Notes under the pieces: model-generated | Told to the model about the DNA's origin: nothing | Seen by the model: only the letters and a program-made list of their open reading frames with translations | Database searches by the model: none | Made by a program: the position numbers and the translations under genes | In this document: in pieces, positions 31,363-39,558 of the stretch | How positions within the stretch are numbered: position 1 is the first letter of the stretch | Layout: every line of letters begins with the position of its first letter | Assembly: GCA_044370695.1 (NCBI GenBank) | Contig: JBILVB010000017.1 | Span: 1 to 39,623, forward strand | From: JBEIFW01 sp044370695 | GTDB taxonomy: Bacteria; Actinomycetota; Acidimicrobiia; Acidimicrobiales; Ilumatobacteraceae | Reading direction: 5' to 3' | DNA: 39,623 nucleotides

Positions 31363-33048
31363 GTGGACGACCTGATCATCACCAATGCCCGCATCGTGGA
31401 CGGCACCGGGAAGCCGGCCTTCGACGGTGACATCGCCGTGCGCGACGGGCGGATCGTCGAGGTCGCGGCGCCCGGCACGATCACGCGCCCCGCGGTGCGG
31501 GTCATCGACGCGACGGGCCATCTGGTCACACCCGGCTTCGTCGATATCCACACGCACTTCGACGGCCAGGTGTGCTGGGACAAGCAGGTCACGCCGTCGA
31601 GCTGGCACGGGGTGACCACGGTGGTGATGGGGAACTGCGGCGTCGGGTTCGCGCCGGTGCGCCCGGGCTCCGAGGACGCCCTCGTGCAGCTCATGGAGAG
31701 CGTGGAGGACATCCCCGGCACCGCGCTCCACGAGGGCATGCCGTGGGGCTGGGAGAGCTTCGGCGACTACCTCGACGCCATCGACACGCCGTACGCGATC
31801 GACATCGGCGCCCAGGTGCCCCACGTCGCGTTGCGGCTGTACGTGATGGGGGAGCGCTGCCAGGACGACGCCTCCGCCGAGGACATCGCCACGATGGCGG
31901 CCATCACCCGCCAGGCCCTCGCCGACGGGGCGCTCGGGTTCTCGACGTCGCGCTTCTACGGGCACACCGACAAAGCCGGCAACCTCGTGCCCGGCACCAA
32001 CGCCGCGGCCGACGAGCTCATGGGGATCGGCGAGGCCTTCGCCGGCTCGGGCCACGGAACGATCGAGATCATCTCCGACCACCTGAGCAACCCCGACGAG
32101 CTGGCCTGGATCGAGCACATCGCCCGGGTCACCGGTCGCACGATCACCACCCTCGTCACCGCCGACCCGGCGATCGGGGTGTGGAGCCTGTCGGCCCGCC
32201 TCGCGCAGGAGGGTGTGCAGGTTCGTCCGCAGGTCGGGGCGCGCCCGGCATCGGTGCTCATGTCGCTCGACGGCACCCTCAACCCGATGCGGCAGTTCCC
32301 GGCGTACCGCGACATCCAACACCTCCCCGTCGCCGAGCAGCGTCGCCGGCTCCTCGACCCGGCGTTCCGGGCCCGGGTGCTCGCGGACGCACCGACCAAG
32401 TCGCGCTTCGCCGACGCGAACACGATGATCTCGACCTGGCACCGCATGTACGTGTTGCCCGCCGACCTGAGCTACGAACCGGGCTACGCCGACTCGATCG
32501 CCGGCGTGGCCGAGGCGCACGGGATCACCGAGCGGGAAGCGTTGATGGACGTGCTCGCGGCGGGGCGGCCGATCCTGTTCCTGTTCGGCAAGTACGACGG
32601 CGACCTCGACGCCCAGGTGGAAGCGATCGCCCACCCGCGCTCGGTGTTCGGGCTGTCCGACGGCGGCGCGCACTGCGGCGTGCTGTGCGACGCGAGCGTG
32701 CCCACCTACATGCTCGCCTACCTGACCCGTGACCGGGCCCGAGGCACGCTTCCCGTCGAGCTCGTGGTCCACAAGATGACCCGCGACACCGCCCTCGTCT
32801 ACGGCCTCGAGGATCGGGGCGTCGTGGCCCCGGGCTACCGGGCCGACCTGAACGTGATCGACTACGACGCCCTGCGACTCGAGGCCCCGGAGATGGTCTA
32901 CGACCTCCCGTCGGGCGGCAAGCGGATCATCCAGCGGGCCCAGGGCTACCGGGCCACGATCTGCAACGGCGTGGTCACCTACGAAGACGGGGTGCACACC
33001 GGCGCACTGCCGGGCCGGTTGATCCGCGGCGGCACGACGTCGGCGTGA
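31363..33048 (+). CDS. D-aminoacylase-family amidohydrolase
   Basis: A 561-residue metal-dependent amidohydrolase of the N-acyl-D-amino-acid deacylase group. Metal ligands: His63-x-His65 (VDIHTHFDG), the bridging Cys92 in GNCGVGFAP, and Asp433 with His437 in LSDGGAHCG. The small beta-sandwich at both ends (LIITNARIVDGTG; APGYRADLNVIDYD) is complete. GTG start with a G-rich ribosome site. It is 64 bp after the CoA-transferase, perhaps in one operon. Actinobacteria carry many paralogues of this family, most of unknown substrate, so amide or N-acyl hydrolysis is likely but not specified. Confidence 0.88.
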   Translation: MDDLIITNARIVDGTGKPAFDGDIAVRDGRIVEVAAPGTITRPAVRVIDATGHLVTPGFVDIHTHFDGQVCWDKQVTPSSWHGVTTVVMGNCGVGFAPVRPGSEDALVQLMESVEDIPGTALHEGMPWGWESFGDYLDAIDTPYAIDIGAQVPHVALRLYVMGERCQDDASAEDIATMAAITRQALADGALGFSTSRFYGHTDKAGNLVPGTNAAADELMGIGEAFAGSGHGTIEIISDHLSNPDELAWIEHIARVTGRTITTLVTADPAIGVWSLSARLAQEGVQVRPQVGARPASVLMSLDGTLNPMRQFPAYRDIQHLPVAEQRRRLLDPAFRARVLADAPTKSRFADANTMISTWHRMYVLPADLSYEPGYADSIAGVAEAHGITEREALMDVLAAGRPILFLFGKYDGDLDAQVEAIAHPRSVFGLSDGGAHCGVLCDASVPTYMLAYLTRDRARGTLPVELVVHKMTRDTALVYGLEDRGVVAPGYRADLNVIDYDALRLEAPEMVYDLPSGGKRIIQRAQGYRATICNGVVTYEDGVHTGALPGRLIRGGTTSA

Positions 33049-33102
33049 GGGGCGTCCACCCGGCGCGAGCCCGGTACCGGAGCCCCGTCGCCGGCGTCGG
33101 GC

Positions 33103-33393
33103 TCAAGGGAGGCGTTGCACCCGCTCGCGATGGTCGGATTCGTTCGCGCCGTCGATCCGCTTCGACCGGGTGCCGGTGACCTCGTTGACCTTGGCGTCGC
33201 TGCCCGTGACCGGCTGGGACTGGATACGGGTCTCGCGCTCGAAGCCGTGCGACTTGTCGGTGTTGCGGTAGTAGCGCCACAGCGTGAAGTAGAGGAGGGC
33301 GGCACCTCCGGGACCGGCGAGCAGGAACAGTTCGCCGTTGCTCTGGCTGGCGGCGAACACCGCCGGTGCGGTCAGGACGGTGGCCAGCATCAC
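33103..33393 (-). CDS. Small membrane protein of the SPFH operon
   Basis: A 96-residue protein I do not recognise. Two hydrophobic segments (about residues 3-16 and 22-41; LFLLAGPGGAALLYFTLWRY) are followed by a charged, Arg/Asp-rich tail. The first may be a cleaved signal (AVFAAS). The start overlaps the stop of the zinc-ribbon protein by four bases (ATGA), so it is co-translated with it as the last gene of the operon. It may help anchor the zinc-ribbon or SPFH protein in the membrane. Confidence 0.65.
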   Translation of the reverse strand: MMLATVLTAPAVFAASQSNGELFLLAGPGGAALLYFTLWRYYRNTDKSHGFERETRIQSQPVTGSDAKVNEVTGTRSKRIDGANESDHRERVQRLP

Positions 33394-34598
33394 GATGCCG
33401 CCAGGACGGCGATCACGACGGTCTCGATCACGGTGCCCGCCGCGAGGGCGGCGACGAGCAAGCGGGCATGGGAGACCGGCACACTGCCCATGACCTCACC
33501 GGTGCGGCCGTTGACGGCGATGTAGTGCACCATGCCCTTGCCTCGCTCGACGTGGTGGTACGAGTACAGCCACACGGGCAGGTACATGGCCAACCACCGG
33601 GTGCCGTGCACGGCGATCCGCTCCTGCTCCCAGCGCACGCCGCGGTCATAGGAGCCGAGAGTCGGCGCCACCTGCGAACGGGCGATCGACAACAACTGGT
33701 GCTCGAGCGCCGGCACCAGATGGGCGACGTCCTGGTCCCGCTTCTCCGAGGTGAACCCGGTCAGGTAGCTGGCGTTCCACTTCACGGCGTTCTCGGTGTC
33801 GAACGGCAGGATCGTGTTGATGATGTTGTTGGTGTTGGCGGAGGTGTTCAGGTTCGCCCGGTCCGCCGAGGCTTCGATCGTCAGGTCGTCGACGGTGAAA
33901 TCGACGTGCCGGTGCACCTGGTAGACGTCGGCGTCGTAGTACGTCGTCTTGTTGTTGCCGGTACCCCGGGTGTACTGGCGGGTCTTGATCTCGCCGAACC
34001 CGGCGACGTCGGCGCTCGCCTTGCTGTCGATGACCATGTACGGCAGGTAGACGCCGACGACGTTCTCCGGTCGGAACTCGCGCAGGAACGCCCGGCTGGC
34101 GAACAGCCGGCGCTTGTTCGCGAACGCGGTGATCTTGGCGACCGCATCGGCGTGGGTGATCGAGAACGGCAGGACGGCGTCGGGTACGGCGCCGTTCGGG
34201 ATCTGCTCGTTCACCGTCAGCACGTGCCGGCACCAGTGGCAGCGGGCGCTCATCTGCCCCTCGGTGTTGACCACGACTTCGGCGCCGCAGCCGCCGCACT
34301 TCATCGTGACGAGCGTGGCGGCGCCCGTGTCGATGTCGGAGGCGCCCGAGCCCACCGTCGTGCCCTGCAGTGCGGAGAGGTCGCCGTTGGCGATCGTGTC
34401 GTCGAGGCGCGCCTCGGCCCACTCGTGCCGGCAGAACAGGCACACGAGCATGCCGACCGACGGGCGCAGCTGGATCTCGGTCGAGCCGCACTTCGGACAG
34501 CGGTTGACGCCGTCGTCGAGCCGCTCGTTCCGGGTGTCGATGACCGGCGGCGGAGGGGGGAGCGGCCGGGGTTCGCCCGGCGGGGGAAGGGTCGTCAT
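33390..34598 (-). CDS. Double zinc-ribbon membrane-anchored protein (TFIIB-type zinc finger annotation group)
   Basis: A 402-residue protein. A Pro-rich start is followed by two zinc ribbons: Cys34/37 with Cys53/56, and Cys101/104 with Cys120/123. The middle (about 135-350) is a large soluble domain (VVGVYLPYMVIDSKASADV; THGTRWLAMYLPVWLYSYHH-like tail region) and the last 25 residues form a membrane helix (LLVAALAAGTVIETVVIAVL). It resembles proteins annotated as TFIIB-type zinc-ribbon proteins that neighbour SPFH genes in other bacteria. It lies 22 bp after the SPFH gene. Its job is unknown; a role in membrane microdomain upkeep with the SPFH protein is a guess from context. Confidence 0.72.
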   Translation of the reverse strand: MTTLPPPGEPRPLPPPPPVIDTRNERLDDGVNRCPKCGSTEIQLRPSVGMLVCLFCRHEWAEARLDDTIANGDLSALQGTTVGSGASDIDTGAATLVTMKCGGCGAEVVVNTEGQMSARCHWCRHVLTVNEQIPNGAVPDAVLPFSITHADAVAKITAFANKRRLFASRAFLREFRPENVVGVYLPYMVIDSKASADVAGFGEIKTRQYTRGTGNNKTTYYDADVYQVHRHVDFTVDDLTIEASADRANLNTSANTNNIINTILPFDTENAVKWNASYLTGFTSEKRDQDVAHLVPALEHQLLSIARSQVAPTLGSYDRGVRWEQERIAVHGTRWLAMYLPVWLYSYHHVERGKGMVHYIAVNGRTGEVMGSVPVSHARLLVAALAAGTVIETVVIAVLAAS

Positions 34599-34620
34599 CA
34601 GCGGTCTGGCTCTCGAACGC

Positions 34621-35847
34621 TCAGAGTCCGAGGACCTTGTTCTTGGCGGCGTCGTAGTCGGCCTGGGTGATCAGGCCGGCGTCGAGCATCTGCTTGAACT
34701 TCGCCAGCTTCGCCACCGGGTCCTCGGCGGCGGGCGCTGCAGGCGCGGCAGCCGCTGGGGGCGGCGGGGGCGGGGGCGGAGGTGCCATCCCTGCCCGCGG
34801 GGTGCTCTGGGCGCCGATGCCGGGCACGGGCTGCTGCAGGGCGCCGATGCCGGTGGCTCCCGCCGCCATACCGAGGCCGACCAGTCCGGCGGCACCGGTG
34901 TTCGAGCCGGCGGCCTCGAACCCTGCGGCGACCGAGGCCTGCAGGTTCGAGTTGCCGCGCGCGCCCGACAGGGCGTCGGCCCGTTGCACGTTGCGCAGCA
35001 GCTCGCGGGTCGCTGCGTCGTACTCGATCGACACGATCGCCGTCGCCACGATCTCGAGCCCGCGTGCGCCCCGCCACTGGTAGTTCTGCTCCACGGCGTC
35101 CGACAGGCTCTTCGCGAACCCGATCGAGTCCTGCTGGATGCGGGTGATGCGGTTGCCCTTCGACGGATCGTTCGTGTACATCGAGAACGCGGGGGCCAGC
35201 GAGCCCACGACTTCGTTGAACAACTGTTGGGCGGCGTCGTTGTCGAGGTCGGTGAAGTCGAAGACCTGACCCGGCTGGAGGTACTTCGCCGGCACCCACG
35301 CCTTCACGAACAGCAGCGGGTCGACGATCTTGAGGGTGTAGGTGCCGCGCGTGATCGCGCCGACCTGGGCGTTCATGTAGGCGTCGTCCCAGTAGATCTC
35401 CGACTGGGTGCCGAAGCGGTTGTTCGGCAGTTCCTTCAGGGTGACGAAGAAGGCGCGCTGCTGGGCGCCGGGACGACCGCCGAACTTGAACCGCTCCCAC
35501 GAGGTCTTGATCAACGGGCTGACGATGCCGTTGCCGGCGAAGATCGACTGCGACTCCTGCTCGTCGCTGTTCCACTCGTACCCGCCCGCTTCGGCGGCGA
35601 AGCCGGTGATCGCTCCCTGCTCCATCAGCACCAGGCCGTAGCCCTCGGGAACCAGGATGCGGCTGCCGTTCGAGATCACGCCGTCGGAGCCCCGCGTGTT
35701 GGAACCCCTGCCCGCGTTCTGACCCCGAGGTACGGCGGCGAACAGCGCAGCCGTCGGCGCCAGACCGTCGGGGACGGTGTAGAAATCCTTCCACTGGTCG
35801 GCAAGTGCGCCGCCGATCGCGCCGACCGCTGCCTTGATGAGCCCCAT
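34621..35847 (-). CDS. SPFH-domain protein with C-terminal SHOCT module
   Basis: A 408-residue protein. After an N-terminal amphipathic stretch (MGLIKAAVGAIGGALADQW) comes an SPFH/band-7-like domain (about 60-290; SRILVPEGYGLVLMEQGAIT, then SIEYDAATRELLRNVQRADA). A Gly/Ala-rich region and nine prolines in a row lead to a SHOCT motif at the end (KLAKFKQMLDAGLITQADYD). Such YdjI-like virion-core-type SPFH proteins assemble into membrane-attached oligomers. The start has GAGAGGGA upstream and a TATGCT -10 at 35891-35886. It heads an operon with the zinc-ribbon and small membrane proteins. Function is probably membrane-stress scaffolding, by analogy. Confidence 0.82.
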   Translation of the reverse strand: MGLIKAAVGAIGGALADQWKDFYTVPDGLAPTAALFAAVPRGQNAGRGSNTRGSDGVISNGSRILVPEGYGLVLMEQGAITGFAAEAGGYEWNSDEQESQSIFAGNGIVSPLIKTSWERFKFGGRPGAQQRAFFVTLKELPNNRFGTQSEIYWDDAYMNAQVGAITRGTYTLKIVDPLLFVKAWVPAKYLQPGQVFDFTDLDNDAAQQLFNEVVGSLAPAFSMYTNDPSKGNRITRIQQDSIGFAKSLSDAVEQNYQWRGARGLEIVATAIVSIEYDAATRELLRNVQRADALSGARGNSNLQASVAAGFEAAGSNTGAAGLVGLGMAAGATGIGALQQPVPGIGAQSTPRAGMAPPPPPPPPPAAAAPAAPAAEDPVAKLAKFKQMLDAGLITQADYDAAKNKVLGL

Positions 35848-35885
35848 GCGTGGACGTCCCTCTCTAGCCCTGGATGTGCGGCCAG

Positions 35886-35891
35886 AGCATA
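35886..35891 (-). promoter_or_regulatory. -10 element of the SPFH operon
   Basis: TATGCT on the minus strand; transcription would start near 35879, leaving a leader of about 32 nt with a ribosome site. Confidence 0.45.
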
Positions 35892-35934
35892 GGGACTTCG
35901 GGCTGGTCGCCGTCCGCACACCGGCCCGGTGACG

Positions 35935-36299
35935 GTGAGCCGGCCTGTAGGCGGGATTCTGTCCAGCGCCGTGCGGCGCCTGGGTGACCATCCATCTGTG
36001 CGGTCTACCCGGGGACTGCTCCGTGTGGAGCGGGCGGGCCGCCCGTGTCCCCTGCTCGACCTTGCTCCGGGTGGGGGTTGCCAGCCGCCCGGGTCACCCC
36101 GGACGCTGGTGCGCTCTTACCGCACCGTTGCACCCTTGCCTGTGGCCCCGGGTCGCCCCGGCGCCCATCGGCGGTCTGCTCTCTGTTGCCCGATCCGACA
36201 GGTCGCCCCGTCCTGACTCTCGCCAGCACCCTGCCCTGCGGAGTCCCGACCTTCCTCGACCGGGGAGACCCCGGCCGCGGCCACCCGGCCGGCTCACCG
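35935..36299 (-). ncRNA. rnpB: RNase P RNA (bacterial type A)
   Basis: The catalytic RNA of ribonuclease P, which trims tRNA 5' ends. Read on the minus strand it opens GAGCCGGCCGGGTGGCCGC, has the CR-I element GAGGAAGGTCGGGACTCC (36257-36240), GCAGGGCAGGGTGCTGG and the CAGAGAGCAGACCGCC block, and closes ACAGAATCCCGCCTACAGG, as expected for rnpB. The 5' and 3' ends pair through GAGCCGGCC and GGCCGGCTC. The helix P4 strands (36244-36253 and 35949-35956) differ from consensus but stay fully complementary around the bulged U. A TAGCCT -10 sits 7 nt before 36300. Ends are accurate to a few bases. Confidence 0.95.
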
Positions 36300-36307
36300 T
36301 CGAACGC

Positions 36308-36313
36308 AGGCTA
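36308..36313 (-). promoter_or_regulatory. -10 element of rnpB
   Basis: TAGCCT on the minus strand, 7 nt before the predicted RNA 5' end near 36300. Confidence 0.5.
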
Positions 36314-36321
36314 CCGCCCGA

Positions 36322-37263
36322 TCAGGACAGGTTGCCGTACATGAACGAGTTCGGGCCGAGCGCATCGAGCGAGAGCTTGCGCTGCCCGATGATGATCTCG
36401 GTCGGCGACAGCAGGGAGAAGGCCCCGGGGATCTGCGACAGCGGCGGCGGCTCGACCGTCGGCGCCGCCGTCGTCGTCGTACCGGCGGCCGACGTTGCCG
36501 CAGCCGCTGCGATCTTCGGGCTGATCGGCGCCTTGAGCGCCGCAGCCAGCACGAGTGCATGGCGTGACTCGACCTGCGCGATGCGGGCCGCCGCCAGGCG
36601 GATCGCCTGCGTGCCGAGCACCGGGGCGAGCGTCTGGTACGTCGAGGCCGCGACGCTCTCGAGTCCGTAGGCGAACCACAGCACGTCGTCGGCCTTGTTG
36701 CCGCCGTCGGCGATGAGCGAGAGCGCCGGCGCGACGATGTTGGCCATCACGACCGGGTTGGCCTTGGTGTACGGCGTGCCGCCGACACCCCGGGTGGCCG
36801 TCTCCACGGCGATGGCATGCTCGCGGTGCTGCTGCTGGAACAGCTTGGCCGCGTCGGCGGCGGGGCCGGTGAGCACACCGAGCTTGATCGCCGCCTCGTA
36901 GGCGTCGACCGCGACGTATTCGAGCGACGACGCCGTGCGCAGCAGCACCGCGTCGTCGACCTTGCGCTCGGGGAGCCCCGTCGTGGCGGGTGCCTCGCCC
37001 GCGACCGGCACACCCGGTGCGGGCGGCACCGATTCGCCGCACGCGGCCAGCACGGCGGCGGCGGCGACGCCGAAGCCACCGATGCGCAGCATCCCGCGCC
37101 GCGAGAGCCCGCCGATCATCGCCTCGGCCCGGGTGCGAGCGTCGACCCGGCTGGCGGCGTCGAAGGCTGCTTCGAGCACCCGCGTCGCGTCGCCGACCGC
37201 GGCGTCGTGATCGGCGCGCACGGCGCGCAGTTCGCGCCGGAGTTCGTCGTTGGGGAGATCCAT
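36322..37263 (-). CDS. Ferritin-like exported protein with Tat-like signal and lipobox
   Basis: A 313-residue protein. About 55 residues of charged, helical N-terminus precede SRRGMLRIGGFGVAAAAVLA and a cysteine at the lipobox LAAC, so it looks like a Tat-exported lipoprotein with an unusually long cytoplasmic lead. The mature part has two ferritin-like helix pairs (SSLEYVAVDAYEAAIKLGVL; QQQHREHAIAV; ALGLES-like ASTYQTLAPVLG; AQVESRHALVLAAAL) with Glu and HxxH-like ligands, as in the PF13668 group. The ATG at 37263 has GGAGG 9 nt upstream; the GTG at 37272 directly abuts that site. It is co-transcribed with the similar gene upstream. Metal storage or a surface oxidase role is possible. Confidence 0.78.
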   Translation of the reverse strand: MDLPNDELRRELRAVRADHDAAVGDATRVLEAAFDAASRVDARTRAEAMIGGLSRRGMLRIGGFGVAAAAVLAACGESVPPAPGVPVAGEAPATTGLPERKVDDAVLLRTASSLEYVAVDAYEAAIKLGVLTGPAADAAKLFQQQHREHAIAVETATRGVGGTPYTKANPVVMANIVAPALSLIADGGNKADDVLWFAYGLESVAASTYQTLAPVLGTQAIRLAAARIAQVESRHALVLAAALKAPISPKIAAAAATSAAGTTTTAAPTVEPPPLSQIPGAFSLLSPTEIIIGQRKLSLDALGPNSFMYGNLS

Positions 37264-37268
37264 GGCGG

Positions 37269-38015
37269 TCACCCTCCGATCGGGTAGGCGGTGGGGAGCA
37301 GCGCGCCCGAGGTGGGTTCGAGCGACGGGATCATCTCGGCGAGGCTCTTGCCGAGCACGGTGCCGAGCACGACGGCGTGGCGGGCCTCGATCGGCCCGAT
37401 GGCGACGACTTTGTGCACGGCGTCGGCGCTCTTGAACAGCTCGACGACCTTGGCGTACGTGGCGGCGGCCGCCATCTCGAGCGTGTAGGCGATCTCGAGC
37501 AGCGCCTTCTCGGTGCCGGCCGCCGCGATCTTGGGGCCGAACTCGGCGAGCAGCTTCTGGTTGGGTTTGCCCGGTGCGGCCGATCCGGCGAGCCCGGCGA
37601 TCGCCTGGGCGTGTTCCCGGTGGTGGCCCTGGAAGGTGACGGCGACCGCGAGGACGTCGCTCGAGATCTTCCCGGTGGCCGCCGCCGCGCCGTAGGCGGC
37701 GACCGCCGCCAGCTCGACGGACTGGGCGAAGCCCAGGATGGCGAGGTCGTCGGCGGTGGGGCGGGCCGGCAACGTGGTCGACGTCGTCGACGACGCCGTC
37801 TGGGCCGCGGCGGGCCGCGCCAGGCCGACCGCCCCGACGCCGGCGACGAGGCCGCTGACGCCGACACGCCGAAGGAACGAGCGCCGGCTCGGCGCCGTCG
37901 CCGAAGCGCCGGTGCCGAAGAACGTCTCGCCCATGTCCTCGACGACGGTGCGCATCGTGTCTCGATGCTCCTCGTCGACCTCCGCGGCGAGCCGCCGCAG
38001 CTCCTTGGGGTCCAC
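37269..38015 (-). CDS. Ferritin-like exported protein with twin-arginine signal
   Basis: A 248-residue protein with a clear Tat signal, SRRSFLRRVGVSGLVAGVGA (Arg44-Arg45) ending in a PAAAQ cleavage region, again preceded by about 40 charged residues that are not part of a normal signal. The mature domain has ferritin-like helices (FAQSVELAAVAAYGAAAATG; QGHHREHAQAIAGLAG; LEIAYTLEMAAAATYAKVVE; PIEARHAVVLGTVLG) with Glu/His ligands. GTG at 38015 has GAGGAGA upstream. It ends within the start region of its paralogue, so the two are coupled and may form a heteromeric complex outside the membrane. Confidence 0.82.
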   Translation of the reverse strand: MDPKELRRLAAEVDEEHRDTMRTVVEDMGETFFGTGASATAPSRRSFLRRVGVSGLVAGVGAVGLARPAAAQTASSTTSTTLPARPTADDLAILGFAQSVELAAVAAYGAAAATGKISSDVLAVAVTFQGHHREHAQAIAGLAGSAAPGKPNQKLLAEFGPKIAAAGTEKALLEIAYTLEMAAAATYAKVVELFKSADAVHKVVAIGPIEARHAVVLGTVLGKSLAEMIPSLEPTSGALLPTAYPIGG

Positions 38016-38049
38016 TCGATCTCCTCGGGTCGGGTCCAAGCCGTCGGCC

Positions 38050-38055
38050 ACATTA
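38050..38055 (-). promoter_or_regulatory. -10 element of the ferritin-like operon
   Basis: TAATGT on the minus strand; a leader of about 28 nt with GAGGAGA follows. Confidence 0.45.
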
Positions 38056-38094
38056 GAAGGCGGCCGGGGCTGGGGCAGGAATCGACGGTGCCGT

Positions 38095-38496
38095 TCAGGC
38101 GTGGGTGGTCGGACGGCTGCCGAGCCGACCACCCACGAGACCGCCGACGGTGCCGGCGACCAAGCTCACCAAGAGGTTCGACAGCGCTCGGGCGAACTCG
38201 AGATCGTCCCCGGCGATCGCGCGGCGCACCAGACGTACCGCCTGCAGCACGGCGAACAGCACGAGGGTGGTGAGCAGGCCGTGGACGAGGGGCAGCCCGA
38301 GCCGTTGCCGGCTGGCGGCGACGGCGGCACCGAGCACGAGGCCGCCGATCGTGAGCGCCGAGAACGCCGCCACCAGGACGCCCGACGGCGAATCGCCGTC
38401 GGTGAGCACGGTGCCCGCGATCGCGACGGGCACCACGACGACGGCCGCGCTCGCGACCCCGCGGACCAGGGCCGGACGTTCGACGGTGATCGGCAT
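38095..38496 (-). CDS. Four-helix membrane protein of unknown function
   Basis: A 133-residue hydrophobic protein with four likely membrane helices (about residues 13-31, 40-60, 68-88 and 105-125) and Gly-rich ends (VAGTVGGLVGGRLG). It resembles small TIGR04086-like or general hypothetical membrane proteins; no motif allows a function to be named. The ATG at 38496 is the first Met before the hydrophobic part. It is divergent from the perR gene and 79 bp upstream of the ferritin-like operon on the same strand. Confidence 0.6.
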   Translation of the reverse strand: MPITVERPALVRGVASAAVVVVPVAIAGTVLTDGDSPSGVLVAAFSALTIGGLVLGAAVAASRQRLGLPLVHGLLTTLVLFAVLQAVRLVRRAIAGDDLEFARALSNLLVSLVAGTVGGLVGGRLGSRPTTHA

Positions 38497-38552
38497 GCGG
38501 GCAGTTTCGCGGGCTCCGGGCCGGGACGGTCGGCCGGTGTGACGGGAAGCAC

Positions 38553-38614
38553 CCAATCTTCATGCATTGTTGGTTCGCACGACTGGTCGTCTGTCGCAGG
38601 CGCGCCGGTAGCGT
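38553..38614 (+). promoter_or_regulatory. perR promoter region with an AT-rich imperfect palindrome
   Basis: TAGCGT (38609-38614) ends 8 nt before the GTG of perR, a leaderless layout. Upstream, CCAATCTTCATGCATTGTTGG-like sequence (38553-38573) is the only AT-rich island in the gap and has CAAT/ATTG symmetry; it could be a Fur/PerR box, but this is weak. Confidence 0.35.
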
Positions 38615-38622
38615 TCGCCACC

Positions 38623-39054
38623 GTGCGCAGCCCGGACGCTCTCGTGACCCGGTTCCGGGAACACGGGCTCAAGGTCACCCCGCAGCGGCGTGCGGTGTTC
38701 GGTGTGCTCGACGGCGACGAGTCCCACCCGTCGGCCGACACCGTGTTCCGGGCCGTTTCGGCCCGGGTTCCCGGGATCTCGCTGCGCACGGTGTACCAAA
38801 TCCTCAACGAACTGGCCGAACTCGGCGAGATCCAGGTCCTCGACCTGGGCACCGGTTCCATCCGCTTCGACCCGAACGTCGACGATCACCACCACCTCGT
38901 ATGCGATGGCTGCGGTGCGGTGCGCGACGTCAACGTCGACCTGTCCGGTCTGGCGACCACGGGGGACGCGTTCGGCGACTTCCTCGTCGAGCGGCCCCAG
39001 GTCATCTACCGCGGTCGGTGCCGCGCTTGTGGCGCCGTCCCCGGCGCCCGGTGA
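38623..39054 (+). CDS. perR: Fur-family peroxide regulator (PerR type)
   Basis: A 143-residue repressor. The winged helix occupies residues 1-80 (VTPQRRAVFGVLDGDESHPS; SLRTVYQILNELAELGEI). All five regulatory-metal ligands of Bacillus PerR have matches at the correct spacing: His35, Asp83 (in RFD, where Fur proteins have Glu), His89, His91 and Asp102. The structural zinc site is Cys94/Cys97 and Cys133/Cys136. Oxidation of the iron-bound His would relieve repression under H2O2. GTG start, no ribosome site. Rubrerythrin follows 76 bp downstream and is a likely target. Separation of PerR from Fur or Zur rests on Asp83. Confidence 0.83.
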   Translation: MRSPDALVTRFREHGLKVTPQRRAVFGVLDGDESHPSADTVFRAVSARVPGISLRTVYQILNELAELGEIQVLDLGTGSIRFDPNVDDHHHLVCDGCGAVRDVNVDLSGLATTGDAFGDFLVERPQVIYRGRCRACGAVPGAR

Positions 39055-39130
39055 CCGCCGGGCGCATGCAGTGCCCCGAGCAGTACCCCGCAGTGCCCAC
39101 GAGCAGTTCCCCGAGCAACGAAGGATCGAC

Positions 39131-39550
<420 letters not shown>

Positions 39551-39558
39551 ACCGGCGT

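Noticed and set aside
33067..33104. GAGCCCG/CGGGCTC hairpin as terminator of the amidohydrolase
   Set aside because: Only 7 bp with a long loop and no T-run; it also overlaps the stop of the small membrane protein. Too weak to call.
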